A DNA stretch of 64,000 nt, from contig JAFKFH010000010.1 in assembly GCA_017307375.1 (NCBI GenBank), forward strand, positions 62,001 through 126,000, in the 5' to 3' direction. Source of the DNA: Alphaproteobacteria bacterium (GTDB lineage Bacteria; Pseudomonadota; Alphaproteobacteria; Ferrovibrionales; Ferrovibrionaceae). The notes under the pieces are model-generated. The model was not told the origin of the DNA. It saw only the letters and a program-made list of their open reading frames with translations, and did no database searches. A program made the position numbers and the translations under genes. This document shows, one piece after another, positions 55,001 to 62,320 of this stretch. Each line of letters opens with the position of its first letter. The stretch's first letter is position 1.

Positions 55001-55944
55001 CGGCAGGCGCGAACGGCCTTACCCAGATCTGGGTACGCGACGTGTTCCGCGGCCAGACCGCGCTGGTTTCGCAGACATCGGCAGGCCAGCCGGGCGGCGG
55101 CAATTCCTACGACCCCGCGCTGTCCGGCGATGGCGCGTCGATCGCCTTCGGCTCCCAGGCCCGCGACCTGGTCAACGGCAATCCGTTGGCCGGCCAGATC
55201 CATCTCGCCGGCAACCCGCTGGTCCTGCCCGGCAGCACCGCGCACTGGGCGGTGACCACCGGCGGCAACCAGGCCTGGGCCATCGAGCGCTGGGCCAACA
55301 GCGCCTATGTGGCAAACCTGGCCTATCAGTCCGATGGCGGTACCGCCACCTGGGTCGCGGGCCTGTGCGGCTTTGCCGATCTCGCCTGCAACGGCACGCT
55401 CAGTCAGGTCAGCGGTGGCACTCCTGCGGTGCGGACGACGTCCACACCGTCGGGCTCGTTGGCCACCCTTTTCACCGCCGCCGGCAGCCAGGCCACCGCC
55501 ACGATCAACGGTGCCGCGACGCAGACCTTGCGTCCCTACTCGGTCCTGGGCGGCGCGGTCACGGCCATGCCCGGACTGCCCCAAGGCGGGTGGTGGTACG
55601 AACCGGCCAACGCAACATCTGCCAATGGCGTCTTCCTGCAATTCGGCACCCGGACCGGCAGCAACGGCGCGGTCAGCCACACGAGCCACCTGTCGCTGCT
55701 CAGCTACGACGTCCGGGGTGTGCCGGTGTGGTTTGCCGCCGAGGGTACGCTGGCCAGCGATCTGAGCCTCGAAGGCACGCTCTACCGCTATGCCGGCGGC
55801 GCCGCGGTCGGGCAGACCGCCGGCGGTGCCGTCCCTTCCGCGACGTCGGTCGGAACCTTCCGCCTGACCTTCACCGCCAGCGACAATGCAACGCTGCGCT
55901 TGCCGGACGGGACCACCCGGACCCTCGCGCGGTTCCGCTTCTGA
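52018..55944 (+). CDS. Large secreted repeat protein with SBBP and propeller repeats and twin C-terminal modules
   Basis: 1308 residues with a signal peptide (about 1-35, ending RPAHA). Residues ~40-460 carry SBBP-type beta-propeller repeats (AVDRSGNVYVVGSYYS, then TVDSGGNVYVGGYF and more). A divergent InlB-like repeat (VTKAGAGTGTVTADSGSLSC ... FSGWSGNCSG) lies near 470-545. Residues ~680-1060 hold PD40/TolB-like repeats (SWDGRFAAFESTATNLV, SADGRFVAWRAAG). The last 235 residues are two copies of the module shared with the proteins at 57177 and 58025. Likely a surface or secreted binding protein; the ligand is unknown. Preceded by a 192-base gap with a less GC-rich promoter-like stretch. Confidence 0.85.
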   Translation: MSLPRNGRFTPVFRLPLLAALLLTLCTIVARPAHAVDPDVLWSQRYGATSMNTLVENVAVDRSGNVYVVGSYYSATTLVMGSQTLSRLGVRDGFVAKLNSAGTVQWAKTIGGSGATANAQSVTVDSGGNVYVGGYFQTASLTAPAITLSGSRPGFVIKYDSGGNVIRSDRITGTGAFVNVWSLATDASDNLHIAGSFSSGNLAETITQTLVGAGDGYVAKLNSSGTLQWSRPINGAGSASINARSLALDSSGNVYVGATVFNDDVVTPVALTRLGGLMLRYTSAGTNDWAQGVGGTGASFNNALIAVDGSGNVFFAGEFSNDDMTIPALTRMSGSFTGFVIKAQRTGNTTSNFSWAKAIDSTDGSSIKGLALTAAGDPVVAGYFARDLTTPPLTRGDGTAMLVTRLASADGAFPWVAAVRSTTGSGGFGTALAIDANDNIYVASQFTGTLTSPALTASGTYDTALFRYGLRHALTVTKAGAGTGTVTADSGSLSCGATCSANYDGGTVVTLTAAAAAGSTFSGWSGNCSGAAATASVTLSAARACTATFALSSSSSTPPPAAPPPPTVQLPISTSGSGQGSVSLASALGNPGPNATYSVQQTSGAALPDWLTFEPATASFSYNVPVPSDLPIQPATASDGRAGRAPPPNLVYPLTVLVQTVPVALTVNGNAYVVNLDFYAPRGTVAVSALSYSTAGRSGDGASGKPAISWDGGQILFETAANNLFSAQSNATKIGRYHGLSGNRDLISQTAVPGGGVANASPGPATAPAVTPNGSVAVFAASGGGIVLSPASALKQIYRTGLAYPRVALNEAVTPAPTMVSTSAANLPANAAADAPAVAQDGILVAFESAATNLGTNPDGKVQIWRKNTADGSIVLVSSTAAGVAGNGDSRNVSLSWDGRFAAFESTATNLVPGAAGAQVYLKDLATGAIRVIGAGVAPKLDARAGSLVFTSQARFRQVMRIDLATSMITALTLGDTDSDQPTISADGRFVAWRAAGANGLTQIWVRDVFRGQTALVSQTSAGQPGGGNSYDPALSGDGASIAFGSQARDLVNGNPLAGQIHLAGNPLVLPGSTAHWAVTTGGNQAWAIERWANSAYVANLAYQSDGGTATWVAGLCGFADLACNGTLSQVSGGTPAVRTTSTPSGSLATLFTAAGSQATATINGAATQTLRPYSVLGGAVTAMPGLPQGGWWYEPANATSANGVFLQFGTRTGSNGAVSHTSHLSLLSYDVRGVPVWFAAEGTLASDLSLEGTLYRYAGGAAVGQTAGGAVPSATSVGTFRLTFTASDNATLRLPDGTTRTLARFRF

Positions 55945-56057
55945 GCAGCCGATGCCTGCGGAGAAATCCATGATCGCGCATCCGACCGCCGCCTATTGCC
56001 GGCCTTATTCCCGACTTGTAAGATCCCTCGCGGGAGATTGCGGGCAGCCTGCCCGCG

Positions 56058-57161
56058 ATGGCCGGGGGGGCCATGGACGACAACGAGCCGGGGACGGCCG
56101 AAAACGCGGCGCGGGCAGCGCCGATCATGCAGGCGGCATTGCTGCCCGGGATGGTGCCCGACCCGGATTTGCGCCTGTTGTGGCGACAGAGCATCGCCCC
56201 CTATTTCGATGCCCGGCAGGTCGAGACCGATACGCCGACACGGTTGCCGGAGATTCGTCAGTATTCGCTGGGCGGCATTCTCCTTGCCGACTCGCGCTTC
56301 TCCGCCCAGACCTACGATCGCGACCGGCACTGGATGCGCCGCTACGACGATTCCGACCACCTGCTGCTGCAACTCTTCGCCGAAGGCCGCAACCTGGCCG
56401 TGAACGGGAGGGATGAGTACGTGCAGTCGCCGGGAAACGTCTGCGCGATCAACCTGGCCTATGAAGCCAAGTCGCAATCGACCGAGGGCCGGGCATTGAC
56501 CCTGGTCTTGCCGCGCGACCTCGTGCGCCACACCCTGCCGCATCTGATCGACGCCCGCGGGGTGTTGCTGGCCCCGGGTTCGGCGGCGGCGCGCGTGCTG
56601 TCAGACTATCTGCTGTCGCTGGGCGAAAACCTCCCGCGGGCGACCCAGGACGAGGCGCCGGCGCTGATCAAGGCGACCGTCGGCCTGCTCGACGCCCTGA
56701 CCGCCGGCAACGACGTTGCCTCGCGGCCGGCGCAGAACGCCACGCTGGACAGTGCCTGCCGCTATATCGAGGCGCATCTCGCCGATCCGGCGCTGGGGGT
56801 CGCCTCGATCTGCCGGTATCTGCGCTGCTCGCGCGCCACGCTCTACCGGCTGTTCGGCGAGCAGGGTGGCATCCAGGAGTATATCCGCCGGCGCCGGCTG
56901 GTCGCCTGCTTCAAGGCGATCGGATCGCCTCGCCACGCCCATCGCCGCATCTACGACATCGCGCTCGATTTCGGCTTCACCTCGCCCAGTCATTTCAGCC
57001 ACCTGTTCCGCGCTCATTTCGGCATGACCCCGCGCGAAGCGAGGGAGTTGGAGTTGAATGCCGCCCCATCGGTACCGGCGCCGGGGGGCGGCGGCACGTC
57101 CGGGGCCGAAGCCGTCGAGCAGATCTGGCGATGGGCCAAGACCCTGGCCGCCGGGGCATGA
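56058..57161 (+). CDS. AraC-family transcriptional regulator
   Basis: 367 residues (362 if the ATG at 56073, just after a G7 run, is used). The N-terminal half is an AraC-binding-like domain of the cupin kind, and the C-terminal ~100 residues are the double HTH: LGVASICRYLRCSRATLYRL and IYDIALDFGFTSPSHFSHLF then RAHFGMTPREAR. Regulators of this AraC/XylS type with a cupin-like domain respond to small molecules. It lies between the large secreted protein and the convergent module proteins, and could regulate them. A small GC-rich stem (56040-56056) abuts its first possible start. Confidence 0.88.
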   Translation: MAGGAMDDNEPGTAENAARAAPIMQAALLPGMVPDPDLRLLWRQSIAPYFDARQVETDTPTRLPEIRQYSLGGILLADSRFSAQTYDRDRHWMRRYDDSDHLLLQLFAEGRNLAVNGRDEYVQSPGNVCAINLAYEAKSQSTEGRALTLVLPRDLVRHTLPHLIDARGVLLAPGSAAARVLSDYLLSLGENLPRATQDEAPALIKATVGLLDALTAGNDVASRPAQNATLDSACRYIEAHLADPALGVASICRYLRCSRATLYRLFGEQGGIQEYIRRRRLVACFKAIGSPRHAHRRIYDIALDFGFTSPSHFSHLFRAHFGMTPREARELELNAAPSVPAPGGGGTSGAEAVEQIWRWAKTLAAGA

Positions 57162-57176
57162 TACCCGGGCCGCCGT

Positions 57177-58019
57177 TCAGAAGCTGAAGCGCCTGATGGC
57201 CAGATGCTGGCCGCCGGGCAGATCGAGCACGCCGGCGGTGGTCGAGGTGAACTGCGCGCGGATCGAACCGCGTTCGCCGAGGATGCGCAGGCTGCCCCCG
57301 GTGCCGGCGAGCGTCGCGCCGCCGGCATATTCGCGCAAGATGCCGGCAAGCGTCGGCAGCAGGCCGCCGGCGGTGGCGACGCGGTTGTAGAGCCCGCCGG
57401 TCGCATACCAGATCGCCTGGCCGGCATCGCCGTAGGTCATGCCGACCAGGAAGAACCGGGTATGGACCTCGCCGGCCACCAGGACCTCGCCCTGGCTTTC
57501 CAGGAAGAAGCCGGTGCCGGGATAGTCCGGGCTGTACCACCAGCCGGTCTGCGGCGCCCAGTCGGGCGGCGCGGTGACCGCCGCCCCGTCGAGCGGGCTG
57601 CGCGCAAGGTCGTAACGCGCGGTCGTGCCGTCGGCGAGGGTGATCGCCGCAACCGCCAGACTGTCGCCGGCAAAGCGCAGCGAGACGTCCGCCACCTTGC
57701 CGATCGGGCTTGCGGCGGCAGCCCCGCCCGGACTGCCGAACGGGGTTCCGCCGGCATACTGGACCAGGGTGCCGCTGCAGGTGGTGCCGTCATAGGCGCA
57801 TGTACCGACATACCAGACATCGTGGCCGTCGGCGTCATAGGTGTACCAGCCGAGGAAGGCCCGGCTGCCGGTGGCATCCATCTCGAGCCCGACGCCACGC
57901 CCGCCCATGCCGGTCGTATACCAGAAGCCCGACGAGGGCAGCACCGCCGCACGGGTAGGCATCGGCACGAGGGCCGCCCCCGCCAGCGCAGCCAGCAGGC
58001 GGCGCCGTGTCAGCCCCAT
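57177..58019 (-). CDS. Secreted protein made of two Trp/Gly-rich modules
   Basis: 280 residues. A Tat-like signal (TRRRLLAALAGAALVPMPTR) precedes module A (about 29-145; SGFWYTTGMGGRGVGLEMDA) and module B (about 158-280; TGWWYSPDYPGTGFFLESQG), ending in GQHLAIRRFSF. There is almost nothing else in the protein, so the module pair is itself the functional unit. Module A contains a Cys pair around GTCAYDGTTCSGTLVQ. Start 5 bases after the dioxygenase-like gene's stop: same operon. Function unknown. Confidence 0.75.
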   Translation of the reverse strand: MGLTRRRLLAALAGAALVPMPTRAAVLPSSGFWYTTGMGGRGVGLEMDATGSRAFLGWYTYDADGHDVWYVGTCAYDGTTCSGTLVQYAGGTPFGSPGGAAAASPIGKVADVSLRFAGDSLAVAAITLADGTTARYDLARSPLDGAAVTAPPDWAPQTGWWYSPDYPGTGFFLESQGEVLVAGEVHTRFFLVGMTYGDAGQAIWYATGGLYNRVATAGGLLPTLAGILREYAGGATLAGTGGSLRILGERGSIRAQFTSTTAGVLDLPGGQHLAIRRFSF

Positions 58020-58024
58020 CCCGG

Positions 58025-59515
58025 TCAGAACGCGGAGAACCGCTGGATCGCCATGACCGCGCCGCTCGGCAGGGTCACGCTGCCGGCCGAGGTCGACGAG
58101 AACACGGCCGAGATCGAGCCGCGCTCGCCGGCGACGCGCGTGCCGGTGCCATTGCCGGTCAGGGTGGGTCCGTTGGCATATTCGTTCAGCGTGCCGGCGA
58201 ATACGGGCAGCGTGCCACCGGCGCTGGTGACGCGGCCATAGAGACCGCCCGTCGCATACCAGGCCGCGCGGCCATCGGTGGCATAGCTGAGCACCACCAT
58301 GAACAGCCGGGTATAGGTTTCGCCGCCTATCGTGACCTGACCCTGGCTTTCGAGGAAGATGCCGGTCCCGGGATAGGCCGCGCTGTACCACCACCCGGTC
58401 TGCGGCACCCAGGAAGGCGGCGACGAGATCGAGCTGCCGTCAAGCGGGTAGCGCGTCAGCGCGTAGCTCGCGGTCGTGCCCGCAGCCGTGGTGATGCTGG
58501 CGGTGGCGGCCGACGACGACGTGAAGGCAAGGCTGAAACTGGCGACCGTGCCGAGCGAAGCGGCGGTCGCGGCACTGCCGCCGAGACTGGCCAGCGCGGT
58601 GCCACCGGCATATTGCGACAGCGTGCCGCTGCAGGTCGTTCCGGCGTAGGTCGCATTGCCGGCGTACCAGATGTCCTGCCCCTGGGAATCGTATGTGTAC
58701 CAGCCGACATAGGCGCGGGTGCCGGCGGCATTGAGTTCGAACCCGACGCCGCGGCCGCCGGCGGTGGCGGTGTACCAGAAGCCGGAGGCAGGGGTGATCG
58801 CCGTCGTCGTGGCGGCCGGCAGACCGGACAAGCCGATCGAGATCGCGCCGGCATAGCCCGATGCCGTACGCGTCAGGGACAGCAGTGCGCTGGTCTGGTT
58901 GTTGTAGATCGAATCGCGGGCATTGAGGGTGTCGCGCGTGCCGCGGCTGTTATAGGGAGCCGAGGCGAACACCGCGTCGGTCACGGTGTCGTCGAAGAAC
59001 AGCTGGCTGGTGAAGTTGTAGGTGGTGTTGCCCGCAGCATCATAGACGCGGGCGCGCAGATGGATATGGACGGTGCGGCCCGAGTACCAGCCGGGATAGA
59101 TCGTCGTGAAGGTCACCTGTCCGTTGGCATCGGTGGTCTGGTAGCCGCGCAGGAAGGTCTGGCCGACGGTGCTGTTGGCCGACACGTCGGAATAAGCGCC
59201 GATCGCGTCGCAATGCCACAGGTCGATCTGGACGCCGGCTGCCGGGGTGCAGGACGACGACCCGTAGCTGAGGACGTTGATGCTGAGGGTCAGCGGTGTC
59301 CCCTGCGTCACCGAGGGCCGCGTCGTGCCGGTGGTCAGGTCGGACCGGTTCAGTTTCTCGTCGACCCAGTAGGGTCCTTCGGTCATCGATGGCGACAGTA
59401 CGCAGGTGGTTGCCGCCTCGACGCGGCCAAGGTGCCACGCCCCCGCGGCCAGTGGAACACTGCCGAGGGCAGCGAGAATGCCGCGCCGGTTCGGGCGCGG
59501 AAAATCGACGGTCAT
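58025..59515 (-). CDS. Intradiol-dioxygenase-like protein fused to two C-terminal modules
   Basis: 496 residues from the ATG at 59515, preceded by AGGGGGA. A Tat-like signal (RRGILAALGSVPLAAGAW) precedes an intradiol ring-cleavage dioxygenase-like domain (about 40-230). Candidate Fe(III) ligands are Y108 (AIGAYSD), Y140 (FTTIYPGWY) and H150/H152 (RTVHIHLRARV). The motifs EGPYWVDEKLNRSDL, QIDLWHCDA and TSQLFFDD match extracellular dioxygenase-fold proteins, some of which cleave polyphenol-like compounds. Residues ~243-355 and ~373-496 are modules A and B. First gene of an operon with the twin-module protein. Confidence 0.85.
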   Translation of the reverse strand: MTVDFPRPNRRGILAALGSVPLAAGAWHLGRVEAATTCVLSPSMTEGPYWVDEKLNRSDLTTGTTRPSVTQGTPLTLSINVLSYGSSSCTPAAGVQIDLWHCDAIGAYSDVSANSTVGQTFLRGYQTTDANGQVTFTTIYPGWYSGRTVHIHLRARVYDAAGNTTYNFTSQLFFDDTVTDAVFASAPYNSRGTRDTLNARDSIYNNQTSALLSLTRTASGYAGAISIGLSGLPAATTTAITPASGFWYTATAGGRGVGFELNAAGTRAYVGWYTYDSQGQDIWYAGNATYAGTTCSGTLSQYAGGTALASLGGSAATAASLGTVASFSLAFTSSSAATASITTAAGTTASYALTRYPLDGSSISSPPSWVPQTGWWYSAAYPGTGIFLESQGQVTIGGETYTRLFMVVLSYATDGRAAWYATGGLYGRVTSAGGTLPVFAGTLNEYANGPTLTGNGTGTRVAGERGSISAVFSSTSAGSVTLPSGAVMAIQRFSAF

Positions 59516-59538
59516 CAGGTATCCCCCTGGTCGGTAGC

Positions 59539-61179
59539 TCAGTATCCGGCCCGGGCCGCCAGCGCGATCAGCCGCTGATGGTCGGGCGACGTCCAGCGCC
59601 GCGCGGTACGCGCGGCTTCGGCGCGGACCCGCGCCACGAAGGTTGCGACGATGGCACGGTCGTCGAGATGCGGGCGGCCCTCGCCGCGGAACTCGGCGTG
59701 GATCGCGGTCTCGCAGATCGTCAGCATGGTATGGCTGGTCGCCGGCAATGCCTCGGCGATGTCGAACCCGGCGGCCGCGTGCAGGCGGCCCAACCGGCCC
59801 AGCAGGCGCAACCGGGACAGCGCATGCGCCTCGCTCAGTTCCCCGGATTCGCGGATCGCGCGATGCACGCCCTGTTCGAGGGCCAGGGCCAGCCGCGCCC
59901 GCCAGGCGATGGTGAAGGCGGTCAGCCGGCCTTCGCGCCGCATCTGGCCTTCCCACTGGCGGATCCAGCGGCACAGCCAGTCGATATCGCCGATCTCGGT
60001 CGCCTGCTGGTCGGCAATGGCCGTCGCCCCCTTCAGCGCCGCCGGGCACAGCGCGTGTTCGACCAGTTCGTCGAGCGGCGCGGCGATCGCCTTGAGCCGG
60101 AGCGCGAGCGGATGGCCGGCCAGGTCGGTGAGACCGGTTGCCACCAGGGCATCGCGCAGGCGTCCGTGACGCACCAGCCAGGCTTCGGCCCGCGGTCGAT
60201 CGATGCCGCCAGACTGGGACATGGCTTTGACCAGCACCTGGACGCAGGCCGCATAATGGCCGAGCAGGGCGGTCGCCGTGGCCGGCGCCGCGGGATCCTC
60301 CGGCCGGCGGGCAAGCGTTGCCGCCACCGGCAGATAGGCGACATTGGCATGCAGCGCCAGGGCCGGAATGGCCGCGGCATCGGCGGCCAGTTCGGGCCCC
60401 AGCAATGTCGCCGCGACGGCCTGCGCCTGGGATATCGCAACCGCCTGCCGCAGCACGGCGGCATCGCCGCCCGCGACCTCGGCGGTGCGGCGACGGACCA
60501 GGCGCAGCTGCGGCCCGAGAAGGGCGCCGAAACGCAACAGGGTCACGAACTGCGCCACGTCCGCCCTGACCAGCGGGCGCACGTCCTCGGGGTCGAGATG
60601 CGGCCAGGCGATCAGGCGCCGGCGCGCCGCGTTCACATGGGCGAGAATGTCGCGCGTCGCACTGCTGGACATCAGCGCGGTGTCGAGCGCATCGGCGGCG
60701 ACGCGCGCAAGTTCGTCACGACGTCGCAGGGCGGCGGGGCAGTCGAGCGCGTCTTCGACCAGCTGATCGCGCGACATCAGGTCGAGTTCCGCACCGACCG
60801 TCGGCACCAGCCGGCGCAACGGCACGGCCGCCAGCACCGACCAGAACGCGGCCACGTCGGGGCGGGTGATCAGCCAGGGCACCGGGAACGGTGCCCGCAG
60901 CAGATCGAGATCGGTCGACAGGAACGGTTCGAACAGGCTGGTGAACAGCCGTTGCGCGCGATCGGGTCGGGCGTCGTTGAGCCGGTCGAGCAGCAGACGG
61001 CGCAGACGCCGGCTGCGCTGGCTGGCGCCGGGCCGCGAGACCTCGTCGAACAGCCGGCGGGCGGCCGGCATTTCCAGCCGCGCCACCAGGCTGTCCAACT
61101 CATCGCCCGGATCGTCGCCCAGGACGGCGGGATAGGCGCGGAGGGCCTGTACGTCCTGGAAGGGGGAGGCGGCGATCAT
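59539..61179 (-). CDS. Unrecognised 546-residue helical protein
   Basis: 546 residues, predicted mainly alpha-helical, rich in Ala, Leu and Arg, no signal and no membrane segment. I see no known motif. Segments such as ARRLFDEVSRPGASQRSRR and HSLIRESGELSEAHALSRL-like helices suggest a cytosolic repeat or regulator protein. It is divergent from azlC behind paired dyads and lies upstream of the secreted-module operon on the same strand, with a 23-base gap, so it may be transcribed with that operon. Confidence 0.6.
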   Translation of the reverse strand: MIAASPFQDVQALRAYPAVLGDDPGDELDSLVARLEMPAARRLFDEVSRPGASQRSRRLRRLLLDRLNDARPDRAQRLFTSLFEPFLSTDLDLLRAPFPVPWLITRPDVAAFWSVLAAVPLRRLVPTVGAELDLMSRDQLVEDALDCPAALRRRDELARVAADALDTALMSSSATRDILAHVNAARRRLIAWPHLDPEDVRPLVRADVAQFVTLLRFGALLGPQLRLVRRRTAEVAGGDAAVLRQAVAISQAQAVAATLLGPELAADAAAIPALALHANVAYLPVAATLARRPEDPAAPATATALLGHYAACVQVLVKAMSQSGGIDRPRAEAWLVRHGRLRDALVATGLTDLAGHPLALRLKAIAAPLDELVEHALCPAALKGATAIADQQATEIGDIDWLCRWIRQWEGQMRREGRLTAFTIAWRARLALALEQGVHRAIRESGELSEAHALSRLRLLGRLGRLHAAAGFDIAEALPATSHTMLTICETAIHAEFRGEGRPHLDDRAIVATFVARVRAEAARTARRWTSPDHQRLIALAARAGY

Positions 61180-61205
61180 GGCGACACTCGCTACTGGGTC
61201 AAGGA

Positions 61206-61257
61206 CGTGGGATTTTTGCCCACGACCAACTACATAGCGTGGGCATTTTTCCCACGC
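61206..61257. promoter_or_regulatory. Two similar GTGGG-N7-CCCAC dyads in the azlC divergent region
   Basis: CGTGGG-ATTTTTG-CCCACG (61206-61224) and GCGTGGG-CATTTTT-CCCACGC (61237-61257) are two dyads with GC arms and 7-base AT spacers, 32 bases apart, or three helical turns. They sit between the start of the 546-residue gene (minus) and azlC (plus). They look like paired operator sites of a dimeric regulator. Alternatively they are two stems in the transcribed leader of azlC. Confidence 0.6.
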
Positions 61258-61269
61258 AAGCCGATTTCA

Positions 61270-61303
61270 CTGTAACCTGGAAAACTATTTACACTGGTTA
61301 CAG
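61270..61303. promoter_or_regulatory. 34-bp dyad CTGTAACC ... GGTTACAG upstream of azlC
   Basis: CTGTAACC and GGTTACAG are perfect 8-bp inverted arms separated by 18 bases that include AAAACTATTTACA. The dyad ends 20 bases before azlC, and may overlap its promoter or act as an operator. No -35/-10 pair is certain. Confidence 0.5.
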
Positions 61304-61323
61304 AATAAGGCACCCTGTCGGCC

Positions 61324-62031
61324 ATGGCGTCGCAGACCACGATTCCGCCGTTCACGCTTGCAGGCTTTCGCGCCGGCCTTGCCGCCTCGCTGGTGCTGGC
61401 CCCCGGGGTCGCGCTTTATGGCCTGGCCTTCGGGGTCATGGCCTCTGCCCGCGGGCTCACGGGGCCCGAGGCCGTTCTGTTTTCGGCCTGGCTGAATGCC
61501 GGTGGTGCCCAGATGGCGACGCTGGCGGTCTGGACCGACCCGCTGCCCTGGGCCGCCATCGGGCTGACGACAGTCGCGATGAATGCGCGCTACCTGTTGC
61601 TGGGCGCCGCGCTCAGGCCATGGTTCGGGCCGCTTCCGGCCGCGCAGGCCTATCCATCGCTGTTCGTGCTGGGCGATGGCAACTGGGCGTTGGCCCTGCG
61701 CGAGCACGCGGCCGGACGAACCGACGCAGCCTTCCTCGCCGGCAGCGGCACGGCGCTATGGCTGAGCTGGACTGCCGCCACGGCCCTCGGACATCTCGGG
61801 GGGCAGGTGATCGGCGACCCCCAGCGTTTCGGCATCGATTTCATGCTGCCGGCCTTCTTCGCCACGATGGCCCTGGCGTTCTTCCGCCGGGCCGGCGGCA
61901 TCGCCCCGCTGATCGCCGGGATCGGGGTCGCGGTCATCGTCGACCGGTTGGTGCCGGGTCCCTGGTACATCCTGTCCGGCGCGCTGGCCGGCAGCCTGGC
62001 GGGGGCGCTGCGCCGTGCCGATCCGGCCTGA
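61324..62031 (+). CDS. azlC: AzlC-family branched-chain amino acid exporter subunit
   Basis: 235 residues with several membrane segments. GFRAGLAASLVLAPGVALYG, then ALIGLTTVAMNARYLLLGAA-like and YPSLFVLGDGNWALALREHA and the later PAFFATMALAFFRRAGGIAP, fit the AzlC family (YgaZ in E. coli), which exports valine and related compounds with AzlD/YgaH. It overlaps azlD by 17 bases. Confidence 0.9.
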   Translation: MASQTTIPPFTLAGFRAGLAASLVLAPGVALYGLAFGVMASARGLTGPEAVLFSAWLNAGGAQMATLAVWTDPLPWAAIGLTTVAMNARYLLLGAALRPWFGPLPAAQAYPSLFVLGDGNWALALREHAAGRTDAAFLAGSGTALWLSWTAATALGHLGGQVIGDPQRFGIDFMLPAFFATMALAFFRRAGGIAPLIAGIGVAVIVDRLVPGPWYILSGALAGSLAGALRRADPA

Positions 62032-62320
62032 GATTCTGGCCGCCATCGGCTTCCTGGGCATCCTGTCCTATGGCTGCCGGGCGGCGGGCTTCTTCCTGAT
62101 GCGCTATGTCGCGATCACGCCGCGGGTCGAAGCCTGGCTGCGGGCGATGCCGATCGCGCTGATCGGCGCCATCGTCGGGCCGGCGGCGGCCAAGGGTGGC
62201 CCGCCAGAGTGGCTGGGCCTGGCCGCGGCGGTCGGCCTGATGCGCGCGACGGGAAACGATTTCATCGCCGTCGCCGGCGCGGTCGGCCTGGTGGCCGGCA
62301 CGCGCGCGCTGGGCTTCTAG
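62015..62320 (+). CDS. azlD: AzlD-family exporter subunit
   Basis: 101 residues, four membrane segments. FLGILSYGCRAAGFFLMRYV and VEAWLRAMPIALIGAIVGPA are AzlD hallmarks. It is the small partner of AzlC; the 17-base overlap implies translational coupling. Its end overlaps the end of the opposing lipoprotein gene by four bases. Confidence 0.9.
   Translation: MPIRPEILAAIGFLGILSYGCRAAGFFLMRYVAITPRVEAWLRAMPIALIGAIVGPAAAKGGPPEWLGLAAAVGLMRATGNDFIAVAGAVGLVAGTRALGF

Noticed and set aside
53259..55973. A second long plus-strand frame inside the 1308-residue gene
   Set aside because: It is Arg-rich and without signal, start context or motif. The 1308-codon frame has clear repeats and a signal peptide.
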